Of a stretch of DNA of 64,000 nt, positions 33,325 through 43,721 are shown one piece after another. This stretch comes from Pseudevernia furfuracea (lineage: Eukaryota; Ascomycota; Lecanoromycetes; Lecanorales; Parmeliaceae): NCBI GenBank assembly GCA_022315425.1, contig JAIUPT010000033.1, positions 930,001-994,000 of the forward strand, read 5' to 3'. A model generated the notes under the pieces. It saw only the letters and a program-made list of their open reading frames with translations, did not search any database and was not told the DNA's origin. Every line of letters starts with the position of its first letter. Position 1 is the stretch's first letter. The position numbers were made by a program, and so were the translations under genes.

Positions 33325-34035
33325 ATGCCTGGTGGACGCACTGGACAGGTGTCTCGCGGCATGACCGGGGGCGAAACCTTCGACCGATCGTATCCGGCGG
33401 AGTCTGGGTCTGTGACGTCCCGTGAGGAGAGGATCTCAGGGCGCTACGGTGCCGGTCGTCCTCGCGGCTATGATACGCGTGGATATTATGACGATTCCGG
33501 CCGTGACGAGCCTCGTGTTGCTGGCTCTCGTGAGGACCACTCCCACCATGCAGGCGGTACTTGTCGGGTTCATGGAAGCCATCGTACCACGGGAGCAGGG
33601 GATCACGAGGATCGGCCAGACTCCTCCGACGATGATGATGATTCTTTGACCGGGAGGGAGCCTGCCAGTCGTCGCTCTACTGGAGGAGGAGCCCGTGGCC
33701 ACCGTGTGATCCGTCGAGACCACCATCACGAGCAATCCTCCGACGATGATTCATCGGGTGGGGAGGCCGCCGGTCCTCGCCGTGCGGGAACTCGGACCCA
33801 AGGGCCTTCGTACTCCCGTGGAACCGCCGGCTCTCGATACACGGATGCTTCCCAAGACAAGGATTCGAGCGACGAGTCCACCGACGATGAATCCGCCAAT
33901 CGTGCCCGCGGCGGCGTCCGAACTCGTCGTCGTCGTCGGCAATTCTCGCCTCACCCTCGTCGTGGAATGCATTCCAGCAGACGCTCGGGATCTGCCGATT
34001 CTTTGGATTCGGAGGTCGATCGTCGCCGCTATTGA
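33325..34035 (+). CDS. Arg/Gly/Ser/Asp-rich disordered protein, unknown function
   Basis: Intronless ORF of 236 residues with an excellent start context and C/T-rich leader. It has almost no hydrophobic residues. Composition alternates basic (RR, RGG-like, RRRRR) and acidic Ser/Asp runs (SSDDDDD, SSDDDSSGG, SSDESTDDES), the latter good casein kinase 2 sites. No domain is recognised. The RG/RS character suggests RNA binding or condensate formation, which is inference. The opposite strand is also open, a side effect of GC-rich repetitive codons; the plus frame is preferred for its leader and start. Confidence 0.65.
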   Translation: MPGGRTGQVSRGMTGGETFDRSYPAESGSVTSREERISGRYGAGRPRGYDTRGYYDDSGRDEPRVAGSREDHSHHAGGTCRVHGSHRTTGAGDHEDRPDSSDDDDDSLTGREPASRRSTGGGARGHRVIRRDHHHEQSSDDDSSGGEAAGPRRAGTRTQGPSYSRGTAGSRYTDASQDKDSSDESTDDESANRARGGVRTRRRRRQFSPHPRRGMHSSRRSGSADSLDSEVDRRRY

Positions 34036-34429
34036 GCCGTTGCTTTCTGGGATGAGCTGGCAAAGGGGGGGGGAGAGGGACTTCTGGGGCGCTAATTATG
34101 TGTACTACTTTTAATGTTTAATCGGATACTCTTTGCATCATTCTGTTGCCGCGGATTGATGGATTTTTTAGCTTCGGACAGTTTGACACCCGGCGAGCAT
34201 CTTCCCGATTCATAGATCAATGCATGCATCTGATTCTCCGAATCGCTTCTGCCTCCCTCCACCACAGCTTTCATGTCTTCGTAACCATCCATCCTCATCA
34301 TTTCTACGTATCCTCCACAGTCTGCCTCATCATTTTCCATAGTTTGCCGCCCTATCAAGACGATAGATGATAGAAAACCCTCCACGCTTCCCCCCCCGCC
34401 CCCCAGATCCCCCATCTCTCCAACCCCGC
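34036..34429. other. Convergent 3' region
   Basis: Spacer between the disordered-protein gene and RUB1; it should carry both 3' UTRs. No gene seen. Confidence 0.45.
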
Positions 34430-35140
34430 CTACAACCCGCCTCGCAGCGCCAACACCAAATGCAAAGTCGCTCCGCCCTCCAGGTTGTACTCCGACGCCA
34501 TCTTATCGTCCGCCCTGCAAGTATTCACGACCGCGTCAGCTCGACAACCCAAACTCTCGAAATCCCCCTTCTCCCCCCCCCACACAAATCCCAAATCTCA
34601 AATTTCCCCAGAGACCAAAAAGGGAGCTAGCTAGCTGCCCTTGTGTTGGGGGGAGGAGGTGGTGAACAGGTTTGCACACACACACACACAACCAACTCAC
34701 ATCTGCTTCCCGCCGAAGATCAAGCGCTGCTGCACGGGCGGGATCCCCTCCTTCTCCTCCACTCGTTCCTTGATGCGGGAGACCTGTGGCACGGGCGACA
34801 CGGCACGTGAGCGAGTGGAATGCGGAACCTTTGTCGGCAACACTTTTTGCAGGCTGGGGGCATGGGTCGCAAGGCGAGAGTGTTAGGGGTGGGGCGCTGG
34901 GCGTGATGGATTGGGGGGACGGGGAGGATGGCAAGGCGGGAGGGAGGGAGGGAGGAAGGGGAGGTATGGATGGATGCATGTGTACCTTGTATTCGGGCTC
35001 GATGTCAAGCTCGATCTCCTTGCCGGTCAGGGTGCGGACTCTAGGGGGTTGCCTGTGTTAGTCTGCGAGAAGTGAGAGTAGAGGCGCGTTGAGGGGATTG
35101 GAGGGGTGGGGGGGGATTTTCGTGCGTACTTGATATTCAT
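34430..35140 (-). CDS. RUB1: Ubiquitin-like modifier NEDD8/Rub1
   Basis: Four small exons right to left: 35140-35130 (11 nt), 35040-34986, 34783-34701, 34514-34430; 77 residues. Translated exons give MNI-KVRTLTGKEIELDIEPEYK, VSRIKERVEEKEGIPPVQQ, RLIFGGKQM, and ADDKMASEYNLEGGATLHL followed by VLALRGG-L. The C-terminal ALRGG distinguishes NEDD8 (Ala72) from ubiquitin (Arg72). One residue (Leu) follows the diglycine and must be removed by a processing protease before conjugation. NEDD8 modifies cullins. Introns are 89, 202 and 186 nt, two of them long for this genome; intron 3 carries a CA microsatellite. All junctions keep frame. The gene is easily missed because its longest exon encodes only 28 residues. 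Confidence 0.95.
34675..34691. repeat. CA dinucleotide microsatellite in RUB1 intron 3
   Basis: About eight CA units just inside the intron, next to the donor of exon 3 (minus strand). It is probably polymorphic between strains. Confidence 0.8.
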
Positions 35141-37171
35141 GATTCCTGTCAAGGTGGATGTTGGTTGAGAGTGGAGCTTTTGGGGAAAGTTTGGGGTTCC
35201 TGAGAGTCTAGAGGATGACGAGTTCGAGCCGCAGTGTTTTGTGTCTGGTCGCGTGGGTCGTAGAGTGTTGAAGCGGACTTGATGTTGAGGTGAGAGCTTG
35301 TTTGGGTCATGCAGTCAATAGCACCAGAATAGACGCCTACTTTAGAGCGGACTTTGTTTTGGCGCTAGTGAGTCCTGACACTTTTCAACTCGCAAGTTTC
35401 AGGTTTCAGCTTCATTGGTGTCCGCTGTCATGTCTGGAATTGCTTCACAATGCACACGACACATATTGTCTGGAATGGGTACTCATTGGATTTGATGAAG
35501 GGCAAAGTCAAGTGCCAGCAGCAGCCGCGCAAATGACTTGGTAGACTACGAGTCATGACAATAGGGACTATGAAAAGCACCCTACCACGTCCTCAACATA
35601 CCCTTGCCTTTGAGCCTACTTCCATCTCATTGTGCACATTCCCGAGCGACGCAGAAATAGAAGAAAATTTCATGATGCCTTTTCTAATCCCTAGTATATT
35701 ATTGTCCTGATGATGTGGGCTACTGGGGTTCGCTTTACGGGCTTACAAAATCGCGCCTGCTTAGATGCACAGCAGGGCGGCATCCAGCTCGGCCTGAGAG
35801 AGCACCGCTGCTCAAGCAGATTCAAACTTATGATTATTTTTTCAATCATCTCTATCTTGCTGTACGTTCAGATCTGGTTCACAATGCTAGCATCTTTGCC
35901 AGTCCGTCTATCTCTCACCTGTCACAATTTTAGTAGTGATGATTTACTGTTATTCTCGTTATTCTCATGTATGTCATCAAGGCCAGCATTTCCTAGCTAG
36001 TCTTGGAAAGAGAAGGGAAGCTCATCGGCAGAAGAAGTGCACTGCAGGTTAAGGGTGGCGTTCATTAACACGGGTCATCGCTTTGGAATAATTGTCGCTC
36101 ACATCACGTGGGGGACCCCTAGCCACTTATCGTCACACGGTGGTTCGGCTTCTTTTTCTGCCGTTCGAGGTTGGCGTCCAATTCAAACAGCAGGCTTAGA
36201 AAGCTTTAGGATGTGTATAAAGGGGATACGAGTAGACTGGGGACGTCTTGCAGACAGCACGTGTCTATTAGACAATCATGGTTTATCTATTTCCTCATGA
36301 GGTTTTGGGAAATAGGAATGATGGACAGGACACGATCCTTCGGCCCCTTGTCCTTGATGCAAGATCTGACGTGAGGTTGAGCCTGCTGCACCTTGCTACA
36401 AATGGGACAGAGCTGATAGCAGCGCTTGAGAAGAGATGATAGATGATGGACAAAGTAATCCGCTCATCAATTCTCCAAATCAACACACTGGTTGACTATC
36501 TTACATAAGAGTGATTCGACTGGGCATCAGATGGTTTGTCCCACCTGTATTTGTTAGCGCGACGATAACTAGGTTTAGAACTTTATAACTTTATATAATC
36601 CTCGGCCGCCACCTTTCCCTTTGTGCGATTATCAACCTCGAATCCTCTGATGCAAGTGCTCCAATTTGTCCTAGCGTTGCATGACCCCACCCACAAAGCT
36701 TAATTTCTGTCCCGGCGGGGTACAGGTTCTGTAGATCTTTTGCCGTCAATGGACGCAAAGGGTATGGCGTGGTGAGAAAGTGACAAATTCCGAGGTCCGA
36801 CATCGATCTGAACTCTCTTCCGCACCAAACTCTACAATCTAAGGTACATTTTTACATTTTTACATTTTTACTGGGGTAGCTTCTCTCATTATTATAATGC
36901 TCTCAAATAATAATAATAGCTCAATATCTCTCTCTCTCCACTCAAATGCACCCTGCACAAGAGTCTCGGACCATGCACACATCCCCCCACCACAATCATC
37001 ATTCGCCTTACACTAAGGTACTGACTTGGAGATCAAAGCATAGAGGATGGAGCAAAGTTATTTAATCCAGCGCCCCCCTTCCATTATGTACATGTTCAAT
37101 TCTCACAGCATTATATAATTGTCTCGTCAAGACTCGGAAAATATATCCACAACTTCTTCCCAATCAAAAGC
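35141..37171. other. Intergenic region, divergent
   Basis: Two kilobases without a supported gene. ORFs at 35290-35544 and 35710-36000 look random. Near the right end are an 8-bp tandem repeat (36846-36869) and TATA-like sequences (TATTTAAT about 37057, TATATAA about 37112) that fit the promoter of the ferritin-like gene. Confidence 0.5.
36846..36869. repeat. Three tandem copies of ACATTTTT
   Basis: Perfect 8-bp repeat about 300 bp upstream of the ferritin-like gene. Function unknown. Confidence 0.8.
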
Positions 37172-38092
37172 ATGAAGCTCTTCACCACCTCCGCAGCGAC
37201 AACGCTGCTGGCAATCACAGCCATTGCCCACCCTCTCAAACGTCAAGCTGCCATCACCGACGCTGACATCCTCCAATATGCCCTCACCCTGGAGCATCTC
37301 GAGAACACCTTTTACAAAGGCGCCATTTCTACCATGTCAGAAGATGCCTTCTTGAAAGCCGGCTTCAGCTCAGCGTACTACGACAACCTCAAGTACATCG
37401 CTCACGACGAGGAACAACATGTCGAGCTACTCACCTCCGCCCTCATGACCGCTGGTTACCCGCCTGTGAATGCCTGCACATACAACTTCCCGTACACTGA
37501 CCCCAAATCCTTCGTCACTCTCGCCTCAGTACTCGAGGGTGTCGGTACATCCGCGTACCTGGGTGGTGCCGGTCTCATCACGAGCAAGGCGTACCTGGGC
37601 GTTGCAGGCTCAATCCTCGTCACCGAATCACTCCACACCTCGGTCCAGCGATTCAACCTCGGGGAAATCGCCCCGGCGAACCCATACGGCACCCCACTCG
37701 GTCTCAACCCCGTCTACACCCTCGCCGCGGCCTTCATCACGTCCTGCCCGAGCACCAACGCCGCGCTTCCGGTCATGGCCTTCCCCACGCTGACCGCGAC
37801 CCAAGGCATCCCCGCCGCCGAGGGCATCACCTTCACCTTCAGCGTGAAGGGCGCGCTGCCGACGACCTTCTTCGTCACCTTCGTGAGCGGTCTCAGTACC
37901 ACGTCCGTCGTTCCGACCGTGCAAGGTGGCATGATCGCGGCCGTCATCCCACCCACCGCCATGGGCCAGACCTACGTCTTCCTCTCCAAAGCCATGACCA
38001 ACATGACCCTCAACGACAGCATGATCTTGTACGGGCCCGCCATCATCGAGGTGACGCCACCCGCCCCTACGTTTGATCTCTCCGAGCATTGA
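37172..38092 (+). CDS. Secreted ferritin-like (Rds1-type) protein
   Basis: Intronless, 306 residues. Residues 1-20 form a signal peptide (MKLFTTSAATTLLAITAIAH) followed by a dibasic KR. The four-helix ferritin-like domain spans about 28-180: ITDADILQYALTLEHLENTFY, HDEEQHVELLTSALM, SVLEGVGTSAYLGGA and SILVTESLHTSVQRF, with the Glu/His positions expected of this family. The C-terminal ~110 residues are beta-rich and Thr/Val-rich. S. pombe Rds1 and relatives respond to nutrient, stress or sexual signals; metal binding and catalysis are unproven. Codons are strongly C-ending, unlike several neighbours, which suggests high expression. Confidence 0.9.
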   Translation: MKLFTTSAATTLLAITAIAHPLKRQAAITDADILQYALTLEHLENTFYKGAISTMSEDAFLKAGFSSAYYDNLKYIAHDEEQHVELLTSALMTAGYPPVNACTYNFPYTDPKSFVTLASVLEGVGTSAYLGGAGLITSKAYLGVAGSILVTESLHTSVQRFNLGEIAPANPYGTPLGLNPVYTLAAAFITSCPSTNAALPVMAFPTLTATQGIPAAEGITFTFSVKGALPTTFFVTFVSGLSTTSVVPTVQGGMIAAVIPPTAMGQTYVFLSKAMTNMTLNDSMILYGPAIIEVTPPAPTFDLSEH

Positions 38093-39103
38093 GAAGGGCC
38101 CAGAGGTTGGTGACGGGGATGCGTTTGGATGGATGGATGGGGTGTGATTGTTGAGGTGAAAAATTGGGGGGGGGGGGGGGGGGGGGCCTTTGCCAAATGA
38201 TTTTATGATGCATTTACGAGACAAGCATGATATACCTCTGTGTACGGAGTACTGTGTAATCGGATAATCATTAATAGCTCAAGCTCTTTGTTGGATCAAC
38301 CACCGGATCCCACTGAAACTTTTGATTGAAAGGCACTTGATATGTATACTATTGTTTGCCACTTGCTTCTAGTGCGCTAACATTCAGACTCCAGCCCGCC
38401 AGAGAGATCCGACAGCGCGTGCCGAACGATCGGAGGATGCCGAGAAGCTCCAACCCCTGCCTCCTAAAGGATTGCGTTGCGGTGGAATATTTCCAGTCGA
38501 GCACCAGAAGCCAGCATCAAGCTCTTTTCCATCTTTGGGCACCCAAGCCACCGACTCCCCCGATTCAACTCCAACATCCGACTCTCACGCCACCGAACAA
38601 AGTCCATCAATCCGACCTCGGGCCATCTCCAATTTGTCCAGTCTCCATGGAGATAATACCACACGTCCCCGAGCACTGTCTCGACCTCGCTTTATTGCCT
38701 TTGAACCACCCCCCCCCCAAAAACCCACATACGTCCTGGCCAAGCAGTTTCCCGACACCGGTAGCTGCCAGTGTTGGAGGCAATGACACGGTGCGTCTTT
38801 CAATGGGAGCGGCGCGAAGAACGAACACCAGATAGCTTGATGCATTACGGTGACGTTATCGTGATGAGGATGCGTCGTGCCTGTCTGCCGTACCCATGAA
38901 CTTAGAAGCGGCATTTATCAGACTGCGCGGTTCAGGTGCAATTGAAATTCGCACTGAGAACGCCTGACATGGTTGCTTGTTGAGTCTGTCCGAATGTCCT
39001 GGGTCCACGATCGTTCAGGTTTCCCATGACCAGCCACTTCAAACGTCGTGTTGGCAAAAAGCTCTGCGGATTCCAGTGGCGAAAGCATGGCCGCCTTGGC
39101 TTT
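38093..39103. other. Convergent intergenic region
   Basis: Holds the 3' UTRs of the ferritin-like gene and RMT2, and a long G homopolymer. A 159-codon ORF at 38356-38835 shows no recognisable protein. Confidence 0.45.
38166..38186. repeat. G homopolymer of about 21 bases
   Basis: An uninterrupted G run about 75 bases after the ferritin-like stop codon. The exact length is unreliable in any assembly. It could form a G-quadruplex on the plus strand. Confidence 0.85.
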
Positions 39104-40463
39104 TCACCCGATGAATCCGCATGTTGGCAGCTTGTATTCCTTCAGCGACCAGTATCGTCTCTTCACCCCTTCCCACTCCCCCTTCTCCGTATCTGGCACC
39201 TTCAAAGTCTCCCACTCTGTGTCGAATCCTGCCTCGAACAGATCCATCTCCAAGACTTTGCCGTAGACATCGTAACAGATCTGTCGATCTACACCATTTC
39301 CGAGTCAGCTTGTCTATTTGATGACGAGTTTGGAATTCCATGTCTTGAAATCAAAAGTTGAGGAGCTCAAAGGGAAAGGGAGCGTGCTCACCGGCCCCAA
39401 GTCCATTAAAGAAGCCAAATTTTCCACCATCATCCAGTAGACCGATGATGCAATCACTGAAGAAATCACGTAGAGCCTTGTAATCTTCGGCGAAAGTATC
39501 GAAATAGATGGCGTCGAAGAGGATGCCTTGGTCAATGATCGTGGGAACGACATCCTGCCATCTGCCTTCATGGATGCTAATGTGTGGCTTGTCGTACCAC
39601 CCGTCATGTCTCATCCGTTCCAGGACTCCGGTGTGGGCCTCGATGACGTGGTGTGCGCTTGGGCCCTTCTCCTGAAAGAAAGTGTCGATGATGCCCATGC
39701 CGTGACCTATGTTGAGTACACGCAAGCTCGATCTGGGTGCAAGGAGGTCAGCGCTTCGCTTCATGAGGTCCGTCTCCCACGCCATCATGACACCATTCCC
39801 GGCGCCATCGAGGATACGTCCGTCTTGGAAGCGCAGAGAGGACTGTAGGTAGCCTTCGTTGCTGATGTCTGGAGGGCCCTCTCCGTCGTCGTCGTCATGG
39901 TCCGGTTGCTGACCGTTGCTCGGAGTATCTACTCCGCCGTTCTTCTCTATCTCTTCATCGGAACCCTGCTCTTCATCTTCCTCGTCACCGTTCCCCGCTA
40001 GCTGTTCGTACTCGTCCAGACGGTTGAGTAGCATCTCTGCTCTTACTCCCGCATCAACCATGATTTCGTAAAGCTCGTTCAAACCCAGCCTCAATGCTAG
40101 GCATCCAGGCGTCTCGTCCTTGCTATCAACATCATTCCAAATGGCGCCATTCTGAAGCAAGAGTCTCATAGTTTTTGCTGCGGCCTCCACATCTGACTCC
40201 GCAGTGCTGCTGCTGTGATCCTCATTTGGTATGCCATTGACATGTCCGTTGGGAGTTTCCCTGTCGATTACGCCATTGGACGAGGGTTCGCAAGCCGCAA
40301 TGGCAGCATGGAGGGGTGTGAAGCCGGTTTCGGGATCTTGTACGCTGGCAGATCCGGTGCGGAGGAGAGTTCGGAGGGACTCGATGTTGTGGTGCGACGC
40401 TGCCAGGAGGATCAGTTGGGCTTGTGTGTCCGGATCTGTTTCCATTACGGTCTCAGCCTCCAT
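39104..40463 (-). CDS. RMT2: Protein arginine N5-methyltransferase Rmt2
   Basis: Fungal enzyme that methylates the delta nitrogen of arginine; in yeast its substrate is ribosomal protein Rpl12. Exons 40463-39392 and 39288-39104, with intron 39391-39289 (103 nt); 418 residues. The N terminus has ankyrin-like repeats (AQLILLAASHHNIESLRTLL, DPETGFTPLHAAIAA). A long acidic linker follows (about residues 150-205). The SAM-binding domain has LRVLNIGHGMGIIDTFFQ, HHVIEAHTGVLERM and FDAIYFDTFAEDY. The intron joins NGLGA to DRQICYDVYGKV; the last exon ends RYWSLKEYKLPTCGFIG. In many homologues the Gly-rich motif reads NVGFGMG; here it is NIGHGMG. Confidence 0.94.
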
Positions 40464-41279
40464 GTCTGATTGTTATAACAATAATAGTGGAACGAGGATG
40501 GTCTGATGATTTCTCAGCCATACGAAATGTACCCCGATCTCACCCCCGATTCGGGCATCGGGTGAGCGCTGCCTTATACTAGGGGCTTTCGAAGTTGCTT
40601 CAGCAAGTCGAATAAGGAGCAAGTTTTTATGTCCAAAATTTTGAGTTACAACGCTACAGCTTTCTACTTATAATTATCAAAATATAATTGCAGCTCCAAG
40701 GTGAAGTGCAGAAGTGATTATTTTATTTATGTTTTTCTCTAGCGGAACGTGTCCGCTCGCAGGTCTTGGCGAGATCTCACACATAACTTCCCCTCGTTCG
40801 CGTCTTCTACCTGTATCGACATTTCAACTTACGACATTTCAAAGGCGACTTTGGAAGCCCTTATTGTTTGTCGCGCGACCTGGTTGATCCACGGTGATCG
40901 TCGCACGAAGAAGGATGATCCTAGGTAACTGCATACCCCCAATCTCAGCCTGATGCTCTACAGCAAAAGGCTGTCAACCTAAGGTAGCGTGACGGGCAAT
41001 CTTCCAAGTTAGGTAGGTGAAGAAGAAAACCCATCTGGAATTTGTCACACCTACCCCACCTCGAGCTCCGAGCTCTGGCGGTGAGGACAATTGTACATCA
41101 CCCAATCATCATGTCTCCCTCAGTAGATTCAACGCTTCTCGGCGTCACGTGTGGATTATCTGCGGCCTCCTTGCGTTCATAAACCTCTCATCTATCCTTT
41201 TTTTCTTTTCTTTCTCCAATCTATAGACCCTTTTTATGTTATAGATGCCTTTATCTTGCTGTTCCTGATTGCTTGCGCA
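40464..41279. other. Divergent intergenic region
   Basis: Promoters of RMT2 and the S28 peptidase. AT-rich near 40660-40740, with a T/C tract near 41195-41220 just before the peptidase start. No gene seen. Confidence 0.5.
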
Positions 41280-42899
41280 ATGATGCTCCCAATTTGGTTA
41301 GCTGGCCTCGGGGTCTTGCCTTTGACTTGTGCATTTCCCCCAGGACAGCCACTTGCTTCTGAACATGTGGAGCGATCGCTTGAGCGCAGACAGGATGCCT
41401 CGGGGTACCCAGCGAATACAATTCATATGCCCATTGACCATTTCCCAAATAACCCACGCTATGCCCCGCATACAAATGCGACCTTCTCTCAGCGATATTA
41501 TTTCGACTCAACGTATTATAAACCTGGTGGTCCAGTATATCTGTATATAGGAGGTGAAACGAGTGGGCCGAGCAGGTTCTCGAATTTGGAGACCGGGATC
41601 ATCCAGATTTTGATGAACGCAACGAATGGGTTAGGCGTCATCCTGGAGAATAGATACTACGGAGAATCGTTTCCTTACAACACTTCGACTACAGACCAGC
41701 TAGCCTACTTGACTACCGAGCAAACAATTGCGGACAATGCATACTTCGCCACTCATGCCACCTTCCCTGGCATCAAAGGCAATATATCGGCACCGAATAC
41801 TCCCTGGATCTTGTATGGAGGAAGTCTGGCAGGAGCTCAGACTGCATTCTCTGTTAAGCAGTACGGAGGGTTACTATATGGTGGTATTGCTAGTAGCGCC
41901 GTAATCCACGCGGTGCTCGCCTATCCTGAGTGGTACGCTCCAATCCAGAAGTTCGCTCCCCAAGACTGTGTCACAAGTATCAACAACATCATCGACAAGT
42001 TCGATGCACTAGTTGCTGCAAACAACACTGAAGCGATTAAAGATTTCAAGGCAATTTTCGGCCTTGAGGCGTTGATAGACAACCGAGACTTCGCGATGAC
42101 AATTGCTTTCCCAATTGGTGGGCCAATGAACTATCCGACCAACACATGGCAAGAGCTCAATTGGAACTCGACATTTGGTTCCCAGGATTTCTTCCATTTC
42201 TGCTCCAATGTCACCAATCTGGATGCCCCTGAAAACATTACAGCGGTCGACACCGTGCTCAGTAAATACAGTAATGGCGAAGCTTGGACCAACCTTGGCA
42301 ATTACGCCCAGTACGTGAAACAAACACTCCTCCCACTCTGTGACGGTGTCCCAATCGACAGCACATCTTGCTTTGGCACCCAGAACCAGACTTTCTATGC
42401 CGATACAACAAATTCAGCGGCGCGCAGCTACCTTTACAGTACCTGCACCGAACAGGGCGCCTACCAGGTCGCTCCCGCAACTGGACCTTCATTGATCTCC
42501 CGCGTCCTCCAGGTCAACTACACCCAGCAATGGTGTGAATGGGCTTTCCCGAAGGGAAAGTTCAATTCCATACCCAGCACACCCAATTTGAGTTACTACA
42601 ATCATTACGGAGGTTTCAATTTCTCTGCGGATCGTCTGGCCTTCATCGACGGCAACATCGACGTCTGGCTGGACGTCTGCTATCACTCAAACGACGCTCC
42701 AGCCCGCTATTCTACGGACCTTCATCCCGAGTATTTGATTGCCGGCGCGGGCCATCACTGGGATAGCTACGGCATTCTTGATCTCGACGCGGAGCCACAG
42801 TTCATCGAGCAGGCGCATCTGTGGGAGATCAGAACGGTGAGGAAGTGGCTGAGGAAGTTCACGAGTTGGAAACCGAATGTTGGACATTCGGAGCTCTAG
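41280..42899 (+). CDS. Secreted serine carboxypeptidase/prolyl peptidase, family S28
   Basis: Intronless, 539 residues from the chosen ATG. This start puts a signal peptide (MMLPIWLAGLGVLPLTCAFP) at the N terminus; the ORF continues 43 codons upstream without a better start. Family marks: FSQRYYFDSTYY, GGPVYLYIGGE, ENRYYGESFP, the nucleophile motif YGGSLAG (Ser182), the Asp in DGNIDVW (about 457) and the His in GAGHHWD (about 492), completing the triad. Many N-x-S/T sites fit secretion. S28 enzymes of this kind (for example Aspergillus AcpS-like peptidases) degrade Pro-containing peptides, often at acid pH. Likely extracellular or vacuolar nutrition role. Confidence 0.93.
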   Translation: MMLPIWLAGLGVLPLTCAFPPGQPLASEHVERSLERRQDASGYPANTIHMPIDHFPNNPRYAPHTNATFSQRYYFDSTYYKPGGPVYLYIGGETSGPSRFSNLETGIIQILMNATNGLGVILENRYYGESFPYNTSTTDQLAYLTTEQTIADNAYFATHATFPGIKGNISAPNTPWILYGGSLAGAQTAFSVKQYGGLLYGGIASSAVIHAVLAYPEWYAPIQKFAPQDCVTSINNIIDKFDALVAANNTEAIKDFKAIFGLEALIDNRDFAMTIAFPIGGPMNYPTNTWQELNWNSTFGSQDFFHFCSNVTNLDAPENITAVDTVLSKYSNGEAWTNLGNYAQYVKQTLLPLCDGVPIDSTSCFGTQNQTFYADTTNSAARSYLYSTCTEQGAYQVAPATGPSLISRVLQVNYTQQWCEWAFPKGKFNSIPSTPNLSYYNHYGGFNFSADRLAFIDGNIDVWLDVCYHSNDAPARYSTDLHPEYLIAGAGHHWDSYGILDLDAEPQFIEQAHLWEIRTVRKWLRKFTSWKPNVGHSEL

Positions 42900-43721
42900 A
42901 CCCACGAGAAAGTCATATATATATGGAAGGCTTGTCAGAGTATCGGAAAAGTGGATTTCTCATAGAGAGTATCGGCCAATCAAATACAAAAGCTGCCGTC
43001 ATTAGAGTATCTTATGAATCCCTTTCTCGCCCGCACTAATTCTAGCTGTAAAGCTGAGTTGATGAGCTGAGCTGCTGAATGCCTCGATATCTTGGGATTT
43101 GCAAAAGTTCTTCGGATAGGTCGCCAGCGTAAAACCCAGCGTGACCGGCTCGCAAACCAGTGGTTTTTATTGAAGTAGTCCAGCCGAAGGGATAGATAGT
43201 AGAGCAATTTAGGCGTTGCAAAATGCAAAAAGGATGTCAAAGCTTGGCGTCGCCACATATTCCGGTCATCGACCTACCTTAGACTATCCTTCTCTTTTAC
43301 ATAAGTAACCACTATATCCTACTTTAACAGTAGGTTCAGGCAAGATACCACGGCTTCGAATACTTGCTTTGCTCTTCTTAAGGAATTGCGATGCCGAGCT
43401 CTGACATATTTGTTGCAACGCGTAAATGTGCTCCGGCTCTTCCCCCGACCAAGCCTAAAGGTACTCTAGGGTTAGTGCTGCTTTACATCGCGCGAAGTGG
43501 GCGTTGTCGCGCCACTTAACGCTGATTTTGGGTGATTTGGGGTTGCTCTCAGAAACCATTGCAACCGGATCATAATGATTTCGTGGTTATAGACATAAGA
43601 CACCACAGACGATACTGGTATACGCCAGCCCTACTGCTTTGTCCCCAGTGGACTGACGAAGTGTATTTTCAAAAGCCTAGATGCTACTGTTCCTGAACCT
43701 CATCAGATGAGTCGAGGACAC
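42900..43721. other. Convergent intergenic region
   Basis: No supported gene. It should carry two 3' UTRs. Nothing unusual seen. Confidence 0.5.

Noticed and set aside
33422..34114. Alternative ORFs on both strands across the disordered-protein gene
   Set aside because: Repetitive GC-rich codons leave several frames open; only the frame from 33325 has a fungal-type leader and start context.
37628..38224. 198-codon minus-strand ORF antisense to the ferritin-like gene
   Set aside because: Created by the strong C-ending codon bias of the sense gene; it encodes Gly/Arg/Asp/His low complexity.
38356..38835. 159-codon plus-strand ORF between the ferritin-like gene and RMT2
   Set aside because: Pro-rich, no good start context or leader, no known motif, and comparable ORFs exist on the other strand of the same interval.
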